DNA of 64,000 bases from Xanthomonas sp. DAR 80977 (GCF_041240605.1 NZ_CP162487.1:5215001-5279000), one strand, 5' to 3'; shown: positions 25,631-33,876, counted from the stretch's first letter. The notes: generated by a model not told the origin, from the letters alone. Made by a program: numbers and translations.

Positions 25631-27001
25631 TCAGCGCCGCGCCAGCACCACCCAGCCCTGCACCGGCACACCGCCTTCCTTGCGCAGCTGGTCGGCGCGG
25701 ATCTGCACGCGCGCGAACCCGGCCTGCGCCAGCGCGGCCTGCACGTGCGCGCGGCTGTGCCGGTAGCGTCCGCTCGATCCCAGCTGCACCCGGTCGGCCG
25801 CCGCGTCCAGCGCTTCCACGGTGAACGCCAGCCAGCCATCGCCGCGCAATGCGCCGTGCGCGGCCGCGCAGACCTCGCCCAGGTCGCCGAAGTACACCAG
25901 CGTATCGGCCGAGACCACCACGTCCCAGGCCTGCGCTTGCGCCTGCAGGTGCGCGGTCAGCTCGCCGACCACCAGGGCGTCGTAGCCACCGCGCTGGCGC
26001 GCCTTGTCGATCATGCCCGCAGACAAATCCACCCCCGCCAGGTGCCGCGCGTGCGGCCGCAGCAGCGGCGCGCACAGGCCGGTGCCGCAGCCGGCGTCGA
26101 GCATGTCCAGCGCGGCGCAGGGCGCGTGCAGCACCTGCGCCAGCGCATCGGCCAGCAGCTGCGGCGCGCGGTAGTCGAGATTGTTCAGCAGTTGCTCGTC
26201 GAAGCTCTCGGCGAAGCCGTCGAACACGTCGCGCACGTAGGCGTCGTCGGCGCGCGGCGGCGCGGCGCTGCCGCCGCATGCGGCCAGCATGTGCCGCGCC
26301 ACCGCGTTGTGCGGATCGCGCGCCAGCCAGTCGCGGTACACCGCCACCGCGTCGTCGTGGCGGCCGAGCAGGTACCAGGCGGTGCCCAGCGCCTCCAGCG
26401 CGCGCAGGTTGGCCGGATCCAGTTCGCAGGCGCTGCGGAAGCAGTCGGCCGATTGCTCCAGATGCTGGTGATGCTGCGCGTGGTTGCGCAGGAACAGGCC
26501 GAGCAGGTAGTGGCCGTGGGCGAAGCCGGGCACCTGCTGCAGCAGCTGCGCATAGGCCAGGAAGGCCTCGTCCAGGCGCGCCTGCGCCTCCAGCACCACC
26601 GCCAGGTTGCTCAGCGCGTTGTGGTGCGCCGGCGCGCAGGCCAGCGCGCGCCGGTAGCAGGCCTCGGCCTCGGCCAGGCGTCCGCATTCCTTGTGCACGT
26701 TGCCGAGGTTGTTGTGCGCGTCCGGGTACGCCGGCACCAGCGCCAGCGCCTGCCCGATCAGCTGCAGCGCTTCGTCGCTGCGCCCGCGCTGGTGGCACAG
26801 CACGCCGAGGAAGTGCAGCGCGTCCGCGTGCGCCGGCTGCACGGCGAGCACGCCGCGATAGCCGCGCTCGGCCGCGTCCAGCTCCCCTGCCCGGTGCACC
26901 GCGATCGTCTGCGCCAGCGTCGGTGCGGCCGGCATCCCCATGCCGGCCGCGACCGCGTCCGCATCCCCATGCCGCGCCAGCGCGGCCCCCGCCTGCTGCA
27001 T
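25631..27001 (-). CDS. TPR-repeat protein with C-terminal SAM-dependent methyltransferase
   Basis: Protein of 456 residues, cytoplasmic. Residues about 25-235 are tetratricopeptide repeats (AERGYRGVLAVQPAHADALH; AYPDAHNNLGNVHKECGRLA; NLRALEALGTAWYLLGRHD). Residues about 255-456 are a class I methyltransferase with glycine motif I LDAGCGTGLCAPLL, then LAGVDLSAGMIDKA and VSADTLVYFG. The methyl acceptor is unknown. The start lies 13 bp after the PAAR stop with AAGGGGAG upstream, so it is cotranscribed with PAAR. Either a chaperone-like role for PAAR or cargo, or protein methylation, would fit; neither can be shown here. Confidence 0.85.
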   Translation of the reverse strand: MQQAGAALARHGDADAVAAGMGMPAAPTLAQTIAVHRAGELDAAERGYRGVLAVQPAHADALHFLGVLCHQRGRSDEALQLIGQALALVPAYPDAHNNLGNVHKECGRLAEAEACYRRALACAPAHHNALSNLAVVLEAQARLDEAFLAYAQLLQQVPGFAHGHYLLGLFLRNHAQHHQHLEQSADCFRSACELDPANLRALEALGTAWYLLGRHDDAVAVYRDWLARDPHNAVARHMLAACGGSAAPPRADDAYVRDVFDGFAESFDEQLLNNLDYRAPQLLADALAQVLHAPCAALDMLDAGCGTGLCAPLLRPHARHLAGVDLSAGMIDKARQRGGYDALVVGELTAHLQAQAQAWDVVVSADTLVYFGDLGEVCAAAHGALRGDGWLAFTVEALDAAADRVQLGSSGRYRHSRAHVQAALAQAGFARVQIRADQLRKEGGVPVQGWVVLARR

Positions 27002-27014
27002 CGCCCCGCTCCCC

Positions 27015-27302
27015 TTATCCGATCAATACGGTGAAGCACCCCAGCGCGATCACCCCGCCGTGCGCGGTGCTGTCGCCCAGCCGCGCTGCGGGCAGGCCCG
27101 CGATCAGCACGGTCGGCGCGCCGGACACGATGCTGTCCGGCGGCCCCACGCACACCGCCGTGTCGCTGATCCGTGCCGCCGGCAACCCGCCGATCAACAC
27201 CGTCGGCGCGCCCGGCGCCACGATCGGCCCGCCCACATGCGGCACCACCCCGGTGACCATCGGGCAGACGTGCAGATCGGTGAGGCGGGCGGCAGGTTGC
27301 AT
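27015..27302 (-). CDS. PAAR-domain spike tip protein
   Basis: Sharpens the VgrG spike and can carry cargo. It has 95 residues, a bare PAAR domain with no toxin extension. It begins MQPAARLTDLHVCPM and holds repeated (P)TVLIxGLPAAR units (APTVLIGGLPAARISDT; APTVLIAGLPAARLGDSTAH), the zinc-binding cone pattern with Cys and His residues (C13, H22, H79 region, C88). It lies 61 bp downstream of the kinase stop, which overlaps a copy of the shared box, and forms a unit with the TPR-methyltransferase. Confidence 0.92.
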   Translation of the reverse strand: MQPAARLTDLHVCPMVTGVVPHVGGPIVAPGAPTVLIGGLPAARISDTAVCVGPPDSIVSGAPTVLIAGLPAARLGDSTAHGGVIALGCFTVLIG

Positions 27303-27359
27303 GCGAAAGCGACAGCGCAGTGGCCAGGCCGCCAGCTTGGCGCGCGCGCCGGCGCGCGA

Positions 27360-27377
27360 CCCGTCATTTCGTCTCAG
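27360..27377 (-). promoter_or_regulatory. Shared T6SS box, copy upstream of PAAR, overlapping the kinase stop codon
   Basis: Minus-strand sequence CTGAGACGAAATGACGGG. The TGA inside the box is the stop codon of the membrane kinase gene, so the last kinase codons (GAG ACG AAA) are part of the box. The PAAR ATG is about 60 bp downstream. Confidence 0.65.
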
Positions 27378-29859
27378 TCACCAGTGCCGAACGCGGCGCA
27401 TCCGGCGCTTCCAGCTTGGCCAGGGTCTCGCGCACCTGCGCCAGCGGCCCGGGCGCATCGCCATACAGCCCGAACAGGATCGCGCGTGCGCGCTCGGCAT
27501 GCGTGCGCGCCTGCGCGCGCTGGCCCAGCGCGATCTCCGCCTCGGCCAGGCCGCGCAGGATTTCCGCGGTCACCTCGTGCTTGCCGCCGAGGATGCGCTC
27601 GGCACTGGCCAGCGCCGCCCGCTGTTCGGCCGCAGCGAGGCCCGCCTGGCCGTCGTCCAGCAGCCAGAAGGCGTGGTTGGTGCGGGCCATGACGGTGGTC
27701 GTGTTGTCCTCGCCGTACAGCGCGCGCGCATTGTCCAGCGCCTTGCGGTAGTACGGGCCGGATTCGGCCACCTTGCCCTGCTGGCGCAGCGCACCGGCCA
27801 GGTTGTTGTAGATCATCTGGGTGTCCGAGCCGCGCTCCCCGTACAGGCGGATCACGACCGGCAACACGGCCCTCAGCTCGCGCTCGGCGGCGGGATAGTC
27901 GCGCTTCATCAGCAGATAGACCGCCAGGCTGTTGCGCATCGACAGGGTCAGCGGGTGCTCCGCGCCCAGGCGCGCGCTACGACGGACGATCAGCGCACGG
28001 ATCAGCGCGATCGCCCGGTCGTAGTCGCCGCCATCGGCCAGGTTGCTGGCATAGCGGTCGCCCGCGGTCAGGACGCTCTGGTCGTCCCCCGGCAGCACCC
28101 GCGACAGTCCCTCGTAGGCCAACTGGCTCTCGCGCAGCGCGGCCTTGGTCTGGCCCTGCGCACGCAGCGCCCAGCTCAGCCGCGACTGCATGTCGTAGGC
28201 CAGCGGCGCCGCATCGCCGCTGCGCAGGCGGACCTGGGCGATGCCGTCGCGCAGGATCGCGGCGGCCCGCCTGGACTGGCCGACCGGCACCAGCGCCTCG
28301 CCGAGCAGGCGCATGATCTGCAGCTCCTGCTCGCTGTAGGCGCCGAAGTGCGCGATCGCATGGCGCCGCGCCGATTCCAGTTCGGCCACCGCGCGCTTGT
28401 ATTCGCCCAGTGCCATCAGGCTGCGGCCGATGGTCAGCTCCACTTCCACCAGCGCCTGCGGCTGGCTGGCCAGTTCGCGCGTGGCGCGCTGCGAGGCCTG
28501 GTCCATCACCTGCAGCAGCAGGGTCTTGTCCTTGTCCTGGGCCACCGCCGGGTCCACGCTGGACAGCAGCGAGCCGAGGAAGTCCGCGGTGACCTGCGCC
28601 CGCTGCGCCTCGCGCTGCGCGTTGCGCAACGACCACAGCGTGGCGGCCAGCCCGCCGAACAGCGCGGTCAGTACCAGCAGCGAGGCCAGCACCGCGCCGC
28701 GGTTGCGCTGCACGAACTTGCGCGCGTCGCGGCGCCGCGAGCGGCGCAGCGCGCGCGGCGGATAATCGCCGAGCCAGCGGCGCAGGTCGTCGAGCAAGGA
28801 CGACACCGACGCGTAGCGCGCCGCGCGGTCCGGCGCCATCGCCTGCAGCGCGATCGCATCCAGGCCATCGTGCAGCGCACGCAGCAGCTGCGCCGGCGAC
28901 GCCCCGCGCTGTTGCGCCAACTCGCGCTGCTGCGGCAGCGGCTGCGCCTGAATCCAGCACGAGGGCGCTTCCGGCACGCCCGCCTCGAACAGCTCCGGGC
29001 GCACCCCGCAGATCAGCTCGTACAGCAGCGCGCCCAGCGAATACACGTCGCTGCGCGCGTCCACCCCGCCGTCGTCGCCCTGCGCCTGCTCCGGACTCAT
29101 GTAGCCGGGCGTGCCGCTCGCGCCGGCCGGATTGCGCGAGGGCTGCGCGGTTTCCACCGCGATGCCGAAGTCGATGATGCTCGGCGCCGGGCGCCCATCA
29201 ACCTCGCCGACCAGCACGTTGTTCGGCTTGAGATCGCGGTGGATCACGCCCTTCTGGTGCGCGTGCTGCACGCCCTCGCCGACCCGCACCAGCAGTTCCA
29301 CCCGCGCGCGCAGCGACAAGGCCCGCTGCGCGCACCAGCGGGTCAACGGCTCGCCGCGGATGTATTCCATCACCAGGTACGGCCGCCCCTGCGCATCGGT
29401 GCCGGCGTCGTGGATCTGCGCGATCGCCGGATGCTGCATCTGCGCCAGCAGGCGGCATTCGAACTCGAACACCGCCCGCTGCTGCGCATCCAGGGCGGTC
29501 GCGGCGATCAGCTTGATCGCCACCTCGCGCTCGTAGGCGCCGTCGGCGCGATGCCCCAGATAGACATGGCCCATGCCGCCGCGGCCGATCACCCGGTCGA
29601 TCGCCCACGGCCCGAAGCGGGTCCCGGGCGGCAGCTCGGCGGCGTTGCCGTCGCCACCCAGCAGAGTGCCGAGCAGGCCGGGGCGCGGCAACTCGGTGGC
29701 GCCCACGTCGGCCGCGAGCAGGCCGAGCAACTCGCTCAGCAGTTCCGGGTCGTCGCCGGCCTGCGCCTGCGCGAAGGCCGCACGCTGCGATTCCGGCAGC
29801 GCGCAGGCCTGATGGAACAGCGCCTGCAGGCGCTGCCAGGCGGCGGGGTTCAGCGGCAT
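27364..29859 (-). CDS. Transmembrane Ser/Thr kinase with external TPR region (PknS-like)
   Basis: Signalling kinase, 831 residues. An N-terminal helical segment (LFHQACALPESQRAAFAQA) precedes the kinase domain (about 85-365) with GRGGMGHVYLG, AIKLIAA, HRDLKPNNVLV, IIDFGIA and GTPGYMSPEQAQG; all catalytic residues are present. A basic cluster and one membrane helix (GAVLASLLVLTALFGGLAA, about 395-415) lead to an extracytoplasmic TPR array (LGEYKRAVAELESARRHA; DYPAAERELRAVLPV). This architecture matches kinases that work with ECF43-type sigma factors. In Xanthomonas citri, PknS/EcfK of this kind switches on T6SS. No sigma gene is adjacent here, and whether this is the PknS orthologue is inference. 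Its own promoter was not recognised in 29860-30142. Confidence 0.9.
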   Translation of the reverse strand: MPLNPAAWQRLQALFHQACALPESQRAAFAQAQAGDDPELLSELLGLLAADVGATELPRPGLLGTLLGGDGNAAELPPGTRFGPWAIDRVIGRGGMGHVYLGHRADGAYEREVAIKLIAATALDAQQRAVFEFECRLLAQMQHPAIAQIHDAGTDAQGRPYLVMEYIRGEPLTRWCAQRALSLRARVELLVRVGEGVQHAHQKGVIHRDLKPNNVLVGEVDGRPAPSIIDFGIAVETAQPSRNPAGASGTPGYMSPEQAQGDDGGVDARSDVYSLGALLYELICGVRPELFEAGVPEAPSCWIQAQPLPQQRELAQQRGASPAQLLRALHDGLDAIALQAMAPDRAARYASVSSLLDDLRRWLGDYPPRALRRSRRRDARKFVQRNRGAVLASLLVLTALFGGLAATLWSLRNAQREAQRAQVTADFLGSLLSSVDPAVAQDKDKTLLLQVMDQASQRATRELASQPQALVEVELTIGRSLMALGEYKRAVAELESARRHAIAHFGAYSEQELQIMRLLGEALVPVGQSRRAAAILRDGIAQVRLRSGDAAPLAYDMQSRLSWALRAQGQTKAALRESQLAYEGLSRVLPGDDQSVLTAGDRYASNLADGGDYDRAIALIRALIVRRSARLGAEHPLTLSMRNSLAVYLLMKRDYPAAERELRAVLPVVIRLYGERGSDTQMIYNNLAGALRQQGKVAESGPYYRKALDNARALYGEDNTTTVMARTNHAFWLLDDGQAGLAAAEQRAALASAERILGGKHEVTAEILRGLAEAEIALGQRAQARTHAERARAILFGLYGDAPGPLAQVRETLAKLEAPDAPRSALVTETK

Positions 29860-30142
29860 GGGCGCGCGATCCGCTGCGTGGGGCCGAGCGAGGCCGTGCC
29901 TGCGCCATGTTCCGCACGGCGCGGCACGCGCATCGCCAGGCGACCCCGGCCGGCTGGCGAAAGCGGACTGATCGGGGCGTCGGGCATGGCCAGCCGGCGG
30001 AAGCGGGGAGAGTCCGCCAAGTATCGCGCATAAACGGTGACAGGACTCACATTCCCCGCGGGATCCCCGGCGACGCGACGCCTAGCTCAAACCGCGTCCC
30101 GCAAGCCGCCCTGCCACGATCCTCGCTCCCTGGCCGCCGGGG

Positions 30143-30601
30143 TCATGCACACAGATGCTTGGCCGCGGTCTGCCAAGCCTTGACCTCGCCCGGATGGTCG
30201 AAGGAGTAGTAGATTTCCTGCCCGGGTTGCAGCAGGTTGTCCAGCGCGCTCTGGCATTTCGTGCAAGGCGACATCTCGATGTACATCGCCAGTATCGTGG
30301 GAATGGAAGGCTCGTCGGCGATCGCGTTCCACAGGGCGGTGAGTTCGCCATGCGCGCACGCGTTCGCGATCTCGATCCCATTGACCTTGAACGGGATGCG
30401 GATGCGGCTGTTGCCGAACACGTTGTCGACGTCTCCTCCGTTCGTCATGTACGACACGAAGGAACAGCACGAGCCCGCGCCGATGCCGGTGATGCCTCCG
30501 TCGTCCTTCGACTGGACGACTTCGCGCTTCTTCCTCAGGCAGGCCTGGACCACGCCGTTGGCGCTGTTGATGTCGTAGGGAACCTTGATCAGGACTGGCA
30601 T
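30143..30601 (-). CDS. Small deaminase-fold protein (HGE/PCxxC), candidate toxin
   Basis: Protein of 152 residues. It has the two zinc-deaminase signatures in order: H84-G-E86 (CAHGELTALW) with the catalytic Glu, then P112-C113-x-x-C116 (SPCTKCQSALDNLL). Residues between form the expected strand (ILAMYIEM). This is the cytidine-deaminase superfamily pattern also found in interbacterial and anti-host deaminase toxins such as SsdA. There is no signal peptide or trafficking domain, so delivery would need binding to Hcp, VgrG or PAAR. The ATG at 30601 has AAGGAG upstream. It is the last gene of the effector-like island. A housekeeping deaminase is less likely given the location and the Cys-rich N-terminus (GAGSCCSF). 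The substrate is unknown. Confidence 0.72.
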   Translation of the reverse strand: MPVLIKVPYDINSANGVVQACLRKKREVVQSKDDGGITGIGAGSCCSFVSYMTNGGDVDNVFGNSRIRIPFKVNGIEIANACAHGELTALWNAIADEPSIPTILAMYIEMSPCTKCQSALDNLLQPGQEIYYSFDHPGEVKAWQTAAKHLCA

Positions 30602-30690
30602 CTCGTGACTCCTTGGTTGTGAAGGCGAACCGTCGTTCGCGAACGCGGATCCGGGCATTTCCCGGCGCCCATTGCCCGCACGGGCCTGGC

Positions 30691-31350
30691 TCACCAGCCC
30701 AGCGGCCGGTTGATGGTCTTGCCGTCCTTCGAGTAGTGGTTGAGATCGTTGCCGCCGGAGTAGGTGCCCAAGGTGAGCGGGTTCTTCCAGATGCCGCCGC
30801 CCATGGTCGAGACCTTGCCCGCCGCGAACTTGACCTCTCCCCCGTTGTCGCCGTTCACCACCGCACAGTGGCCGATGCCATGCTGGTTCATCCAGCCGGC
30901 GCAGTCCCGGCAGACCTTCTTGCCGACGCACACCACCTGCAGCGCCCCGCCCAGCTCGGCCTTGGCGATACCCAGGTCGTGCACGCAGAAGCGCACGATC
31001 GCCATTTCGGCATGCAACCCGGTCTGCACCGTGCCGACATCGTGGATGTCCGCCTGCGGCAGCAGCATGGCCTTCATGCCTTTCACCCAGCCGATGACGT
31101 CGTCGGTGACGCCCTTCAACGACACCACCAGGTCGAAACCGCTGGTGGAGCGGACGAAGCCGATCGCGAAGGTCTGCTGCGATCCGTACGTGCCGACGAT
31201 GTTCTTGATGTGGACGTTGCTGGCGATCTTGGTGATGTTGCACATGGCGCCGCCCAGCGAGCGCGGCGCCGTGTTCCACGCATCCTGCTGCGCTGCCCCG
31301 CGCCGGTTCTCGGCGGCGGTGGCGACCTGGTTCCATTGTGTCTTCGGCAT
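30691..31350 (-). CDS. Second deaminase-fold protein (HAE/CxxC), candidate toxin
   Basis: Protein of 219 residues, not closely similar to its downstream neighbour. The zinc motifs are H113-A-E115 (GLHAEMAIVRF) and C147-R-D-C150 (GKKVCRDCAGWMNQHGI). The Pro usually preceding the first Cys is replaced by Val, as in some toxin deaminase families of the YwqJ/DYW-like kind. The first 105 residues are predicted alpha/beta and may bind substrate or mediate delivery. The C-terminal 50 residues are Gly/Asn-rich. The ATG at 31350 has an excellent AGGAGG. It lies 89 bp upstream of the first deaminase gene and 150 bp downstream of the LTGC protein gene, probably in one transcript. Confidence 0.7.
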   Translation of the reverse strand: MPKTQWNQVATAAENRRGAAQQDAWNTAPRSLGGAMCNITKIASNVHIKNIVGTYGSQQTFAIGFVRSTSGFDLVVSLKGVTDDVIGWVKGMKAMLLPQADIHDVGTVQTGLHAEMAIVRFCVHDLGIAKAELGGALQVVCVGKKVCRDCAGWMNQHGIGHCAVVNGDNGGEVKFAAGKVSTMGGGIWKNPLTLGTYSGGNDLNHYSKDGKTINRPLGW

Positions 31351-31500
31351 ATTCACCTCCTGGAAAAACACACCTCCCGACAGGGCGGGAAGCCGTCGTC
31401 TGCCGCGCGATGGGCATGGCCCACCCGATCGCTGCGCGCGACCACCTGCAGCGCATGGCCGGATTCGCCGCCGGCGCGCCGACCGGCGCGCTGGCCACGG

Positions 31501-32058
31501 TCAGATCTGGGTCACCTGATTGGCCGGCAGCGGCGTGGTCATGCCGCTGCCAGGGTTGTAGCTTTGCTGATAGAACTCCCACACCCCATTGCGCCGCACC
31601 CCGATCACCACCGATGCGTAGAAGCCCGGAGCGATGGCGTCGTTGTGCCAGCAGCGGTGGCCGATTCCGCCGCCGGCCGCTAGCTGTGCCGCGGTATCGC
31701 GCGTCGTGGAACCGGCATCGTGGTGTGTCACCGTGGTGCCATTGATCTCCAGTACGCACCCGGTGAGCGCGGGCGTGAAGAAGATGTCCGCCCCGACCGT
31801 GCCGAGCGTGATGGCCGGCGCGGCTTTGGGGTTGTTCGGCAGCCAGTGCGCCATGAACGCGTGCGAGAAGAAACTTCTGTGGTTGCCAGCGGTGTGGACC
31901 TCGATCCCGCTATTGCCGGCCATGAGGTTGACCAATTGCTGGCCTACCCCCGCAACGATGTGCGGCTGGCTGGCGAAGACGTTGTTGCGCAGATAGGCGA
32001 TCTGCGTCGCATTGCCGCGCATGGCGGTGAGGAACGCGCTGTTGTAGCCACCACTCAT
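31501..32058 (-). CDS. Unknown effector-like protein with LTGC/His signature (CNF1/BLF1-type deamidase hypothesis)
   Basis: Protein of 185 residues, no recognised family. One segment stands out: FFTPALTGCVLEINGTTVTH (C101), with His at 112 and 113. In CNF1 and BLF1 glutamine deamidases a catalytic Cys follows an LSG motif on one strand and the His lies 12-15 residues later on the next strand; spacing and context here agree. The rest includes HRSFFSHAFMAHWLP and GIGHRCWHND, rich in His and aromatic residues. There is no signal peptide. The ATG at 32058 has GGAGG upstream. The gene lies between candidate toxins and downstream of a shared box with a leader of about 570 nt. The enzymatic assignment is inference from a short motif. 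Confidence 0.55.
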   Translation of the reverse strand: MSGGYNSAFLTAMRGNATQIAYLRNNVFASQPHIVAGVGQQLVNLMAGNSGIEVHTAGNHRSFFSHAFMAHWLPNNPKAAPAITLGTVGADIFFTPALTGCVLEINGTTVTHHDAGSTTRDTAAQLAAGGGIGHRCWHNDAIAPGFYASVVIGVRRNGVWEFYQQSYNPGSGMTTPLPANQVTQI

Positions 32059-32624
32059 CGCTCAAACCTCCACACCAGGAAAGGATTCGGGCCGCGGAAC
32101 CGGCGTGGTCCCGGCGCATGGCAGAAACACCGAGCGGAGGGTCCCGCTCCGAATGAGCAATTCCCCCCGGATTGCATTCATTGCCCCAACAGCGATTGCC
32201 TGCGGCGTCGCCGGCGTGCCGCACCGGCACGGCGGCACGCCTGGATGAAGTGCCGTGGTGAAGCGCGATCGCGGCGGCGTCGCTTCCGCCGCGCCCCCGA
32301 CGCACACGGGAACAGACGATCTCCACACCGGCCTGAGCCGGGCCGGCAGTCGCCATCGGATTCGCGCGAAAGAGGACTCGTGGCGTTCATGGCATCCCTG
32401 ACTTGGAGACCGGTTCCGTTTGCCGCCGGTCGATCGGCCGCCAGCCGTCTGCTCCCGCGCTGCGCAGCCGGCCGGCGAAGCGCTGGTGCATGGACGGGCA
32501 GTGCCAGGGGCGCGACTGCACCTTGCCGCCGAAGGCGTCTTGCCGGATCCGCCGCGCATCCTGTTCCCACAGACGTTTCCATGGATGGCGCAGCTCGGAC
32601 CGTACGCCTGCCGGACGCTGGCGA

Positions 32625-32642
32625 CCCGACGCTTCGTCTCAG
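32625..32642 (-). promoter_or_regulatory. Shared T6SS box, copy inside the effector island
   Basis: Minus-strand sequence CTGAGACGAAGCGTCGGG; it differs from consensus at the two variable central bases. It follows directly after the terminator of the upstream gene and points at the LTGC protein and the two deaminase genes. Confidence 0.6.
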
Positions 32643-32659
32643 GCTTGCCGGTGCCGCCG

Positions 32660-32705
32660 CCGGCAAAACCGCATGCCCGCCGCCATGCATATCGGCGGGC
32701 ATGCG
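32660..32705 (-). terminator. Rho-independent terminator of the 329-aa effector-like gene
   Basis: A perfect 13-bp inverted repeat (CGCATGCCCGCCG at 32693-32705 on the minus strand and its complement at 32670-32682) with a 10-nt loop, followed on the minus strand by GGTTTTG. It begins 6 bp after the stop codon at 32711. Confidence 0.75.
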
Positions 32706-32710
32706 TATTG

Positions 32711-33700
32711 CTAGATGCGATTGGGCAGTTGCAGCGGATCGATCACCGCCATCACCGCCGTTTTCCTGCCTGCGTGCGCGCCCTCGCCGCCATAGGACAG
32801 GAACTGTTCCATCAGCGTGCTGGTGCGGGTGTAGTTCTTCTGCACCGCCTGTCCACGCTCGGCCTCGCCTGCGAGGAACTCGCCGTTGTTGACGCCGCAG
32901 ATCGTGCCGTCGCCGTTGGTCACCACCCAGTGCCCGTTCCAGTTGTAGTTGTCCGGGCTCCAGATGTGCACGACGTAACCCGGGCCGATGTCCGCCGCGA
33001 TCCGGCCCAGGCGCGCCATGTCCCCCGGGCCGATCTTGCCGCGCCAGACCTCCCTGCCCGCACCGAACAGCAGGTCGCAGCCGGCCTGCTTGTTCGGCGC
33101 CGAGTTCTGCATGAACCAGCGCATCGAGACCAGGCCGCTCTTCACCAGCCAACCTTGCACGCCGACGTAGCAGATGACGCCTTGCCCGACCGTGGCCAGG
33201 TCGGTGCGCGCAAGCGTCAGGTTGCCGGGCAGGCTGGTGCCGTTCGGCGCTCCTGCGAAGGCGGCGTTCTTGAGGTCGTCGCGGGTGGCGCCCGGCACCG
33301 TCACGAACATGCCGATGCCGGACAGGATCTGCACTTCGCTCTTGATGCTCCAGTGCGCCAGGCTGTCGACCTTCCAATTGGCCTGCAGCAGGCCGGGCAA
33401 CGGAATGACGTGCAATCCAGGACCCGCCTCGGATTGCTTGGCCCACAGCTCCGAGTAGTAGACGCGCTGGCACAGCAACAGGCCGCGCAAGGCCTTGCGC
33501 TGGCTGGTGTTGCCGGCGTACTGCGGATCGTCCTTGCCGTCGTCGCGCCGGCCGAGCGACAGCTGCCCGGCGATCCCCTTCTTCTTGTTCTCGGGAACGA
33601 GCTGATCGATATGGTCGCCCAGCCGGTCGGCGGGGAAATTCGTATTGAGATAGGCGATCGTGTCGTCCCATCGGTCTTTCCAGTCCTTCATTCCAAACAT
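32711..33700 (-). CDS. Cysteine-protease-like effector candidate (Cys/His/Asn)
   Basis: Protein of 329 residues without a family I recognise. The C-terminal half fits a papain-like arrangement: a Cys at the start of a helix (C177 in GVICYVGVQGWLVKSGL), then a His on a strand (H257 in YNWNGHWVV), then TNGDGTICGVNN with Asp264 or Asn271 as third residue. The N-terminal 100 residues are charged and helical (MKDWKDRWDDTIAYLNT). There is no signal peptide. The ATG at 33700 has GAGG upstream; an ATG at 33691 is possible. The gene is followed by a strong terminator. A peptidase, amidase or transglutaminase-like activity would be compatible. Its position among candidate toxins supports an effector role. 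Confidence 0.5.
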   Translation of the reverse strand: MFGMKDWKDRWDDTIAYLNTNFPADRLGDHIDQLVPENKKKGIAGQLSLGRRDDGKDDPQYAGNTSQRKALRGLLLCQRVYYSELWAKQSEAGPGLHVIPLPGLLQANWKVDSLAHWSIKSEVQILSGIGMFVTVPGATRDDLKNAAFAGAPNGTSLPGNLTLARTDLATVGQGVICYVGVQGWLVKSGLVSMRWFMQNSAPNKQAGCDLLFGAGREVWRGKIGPGDMARLGRIAADIGPGYVVHIWSPDNYNWNGHWVVTNGDGTICGVNNGEFLAGEAERGQAVQKNYTRTSTLMEQFLSYGGEGAHAGRKTAVMAVIDPLQLPNRI

Positions 33701-33858
33701 GTACAGCGCCCTCTTCCTTCGTTTTCGTTGCGATCGACGATCGCCGTTGGGGGATGCCGATGCTCGTCGGCCCATTTCACTCGATCCGGCATCCTGGCCA
33801 TGGGACGCGACGATGGCTGTCGTCTCGTCCAGGTCCCTGTCCGCACCCGTCGGTCCGC

Positions 33859-33876
33859 GTCAGACGAAATGCCGGG
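33859..33876 (+). promoter_or_regulatory. Inverted near-copy of the shared T6SS box
   Basis: Plus-strand GTCAGACGAAATGCCGGG, which matches AGACGAAATG.CGGG of the consensus but in the opposite orientation. It overlaps the last codons and stop of the nuclease-like gene. No plus-strand gene follows, so if active it would read antisense to that gene. It may be a chance or inverted copy. Confidence 0.35.

Larger units (their letters stand above)
32059..32710. other. Long intergenic/leader region with terminator and shared box
   Basis: About 650 bp. It holds a strong hairpin (32660-32705) and a copy of the shared box (32625-32642). The remaining 565 bp up to the ATG at 32058 show no convincing gene on either strand: the frames present have shadow-like Arg/Pro-rich composition. 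If the box marks the promoter, this is an unusually long 5' leader. Confidence 0.5.

Noticed and set aside
32062..32559. Minus-strand frame of 165 codons in the leader upstream of 32058
   Set aside because: Arg/Pro/Ala-rich, no ribosome site, no recognisable motif; it reads as noncoding.
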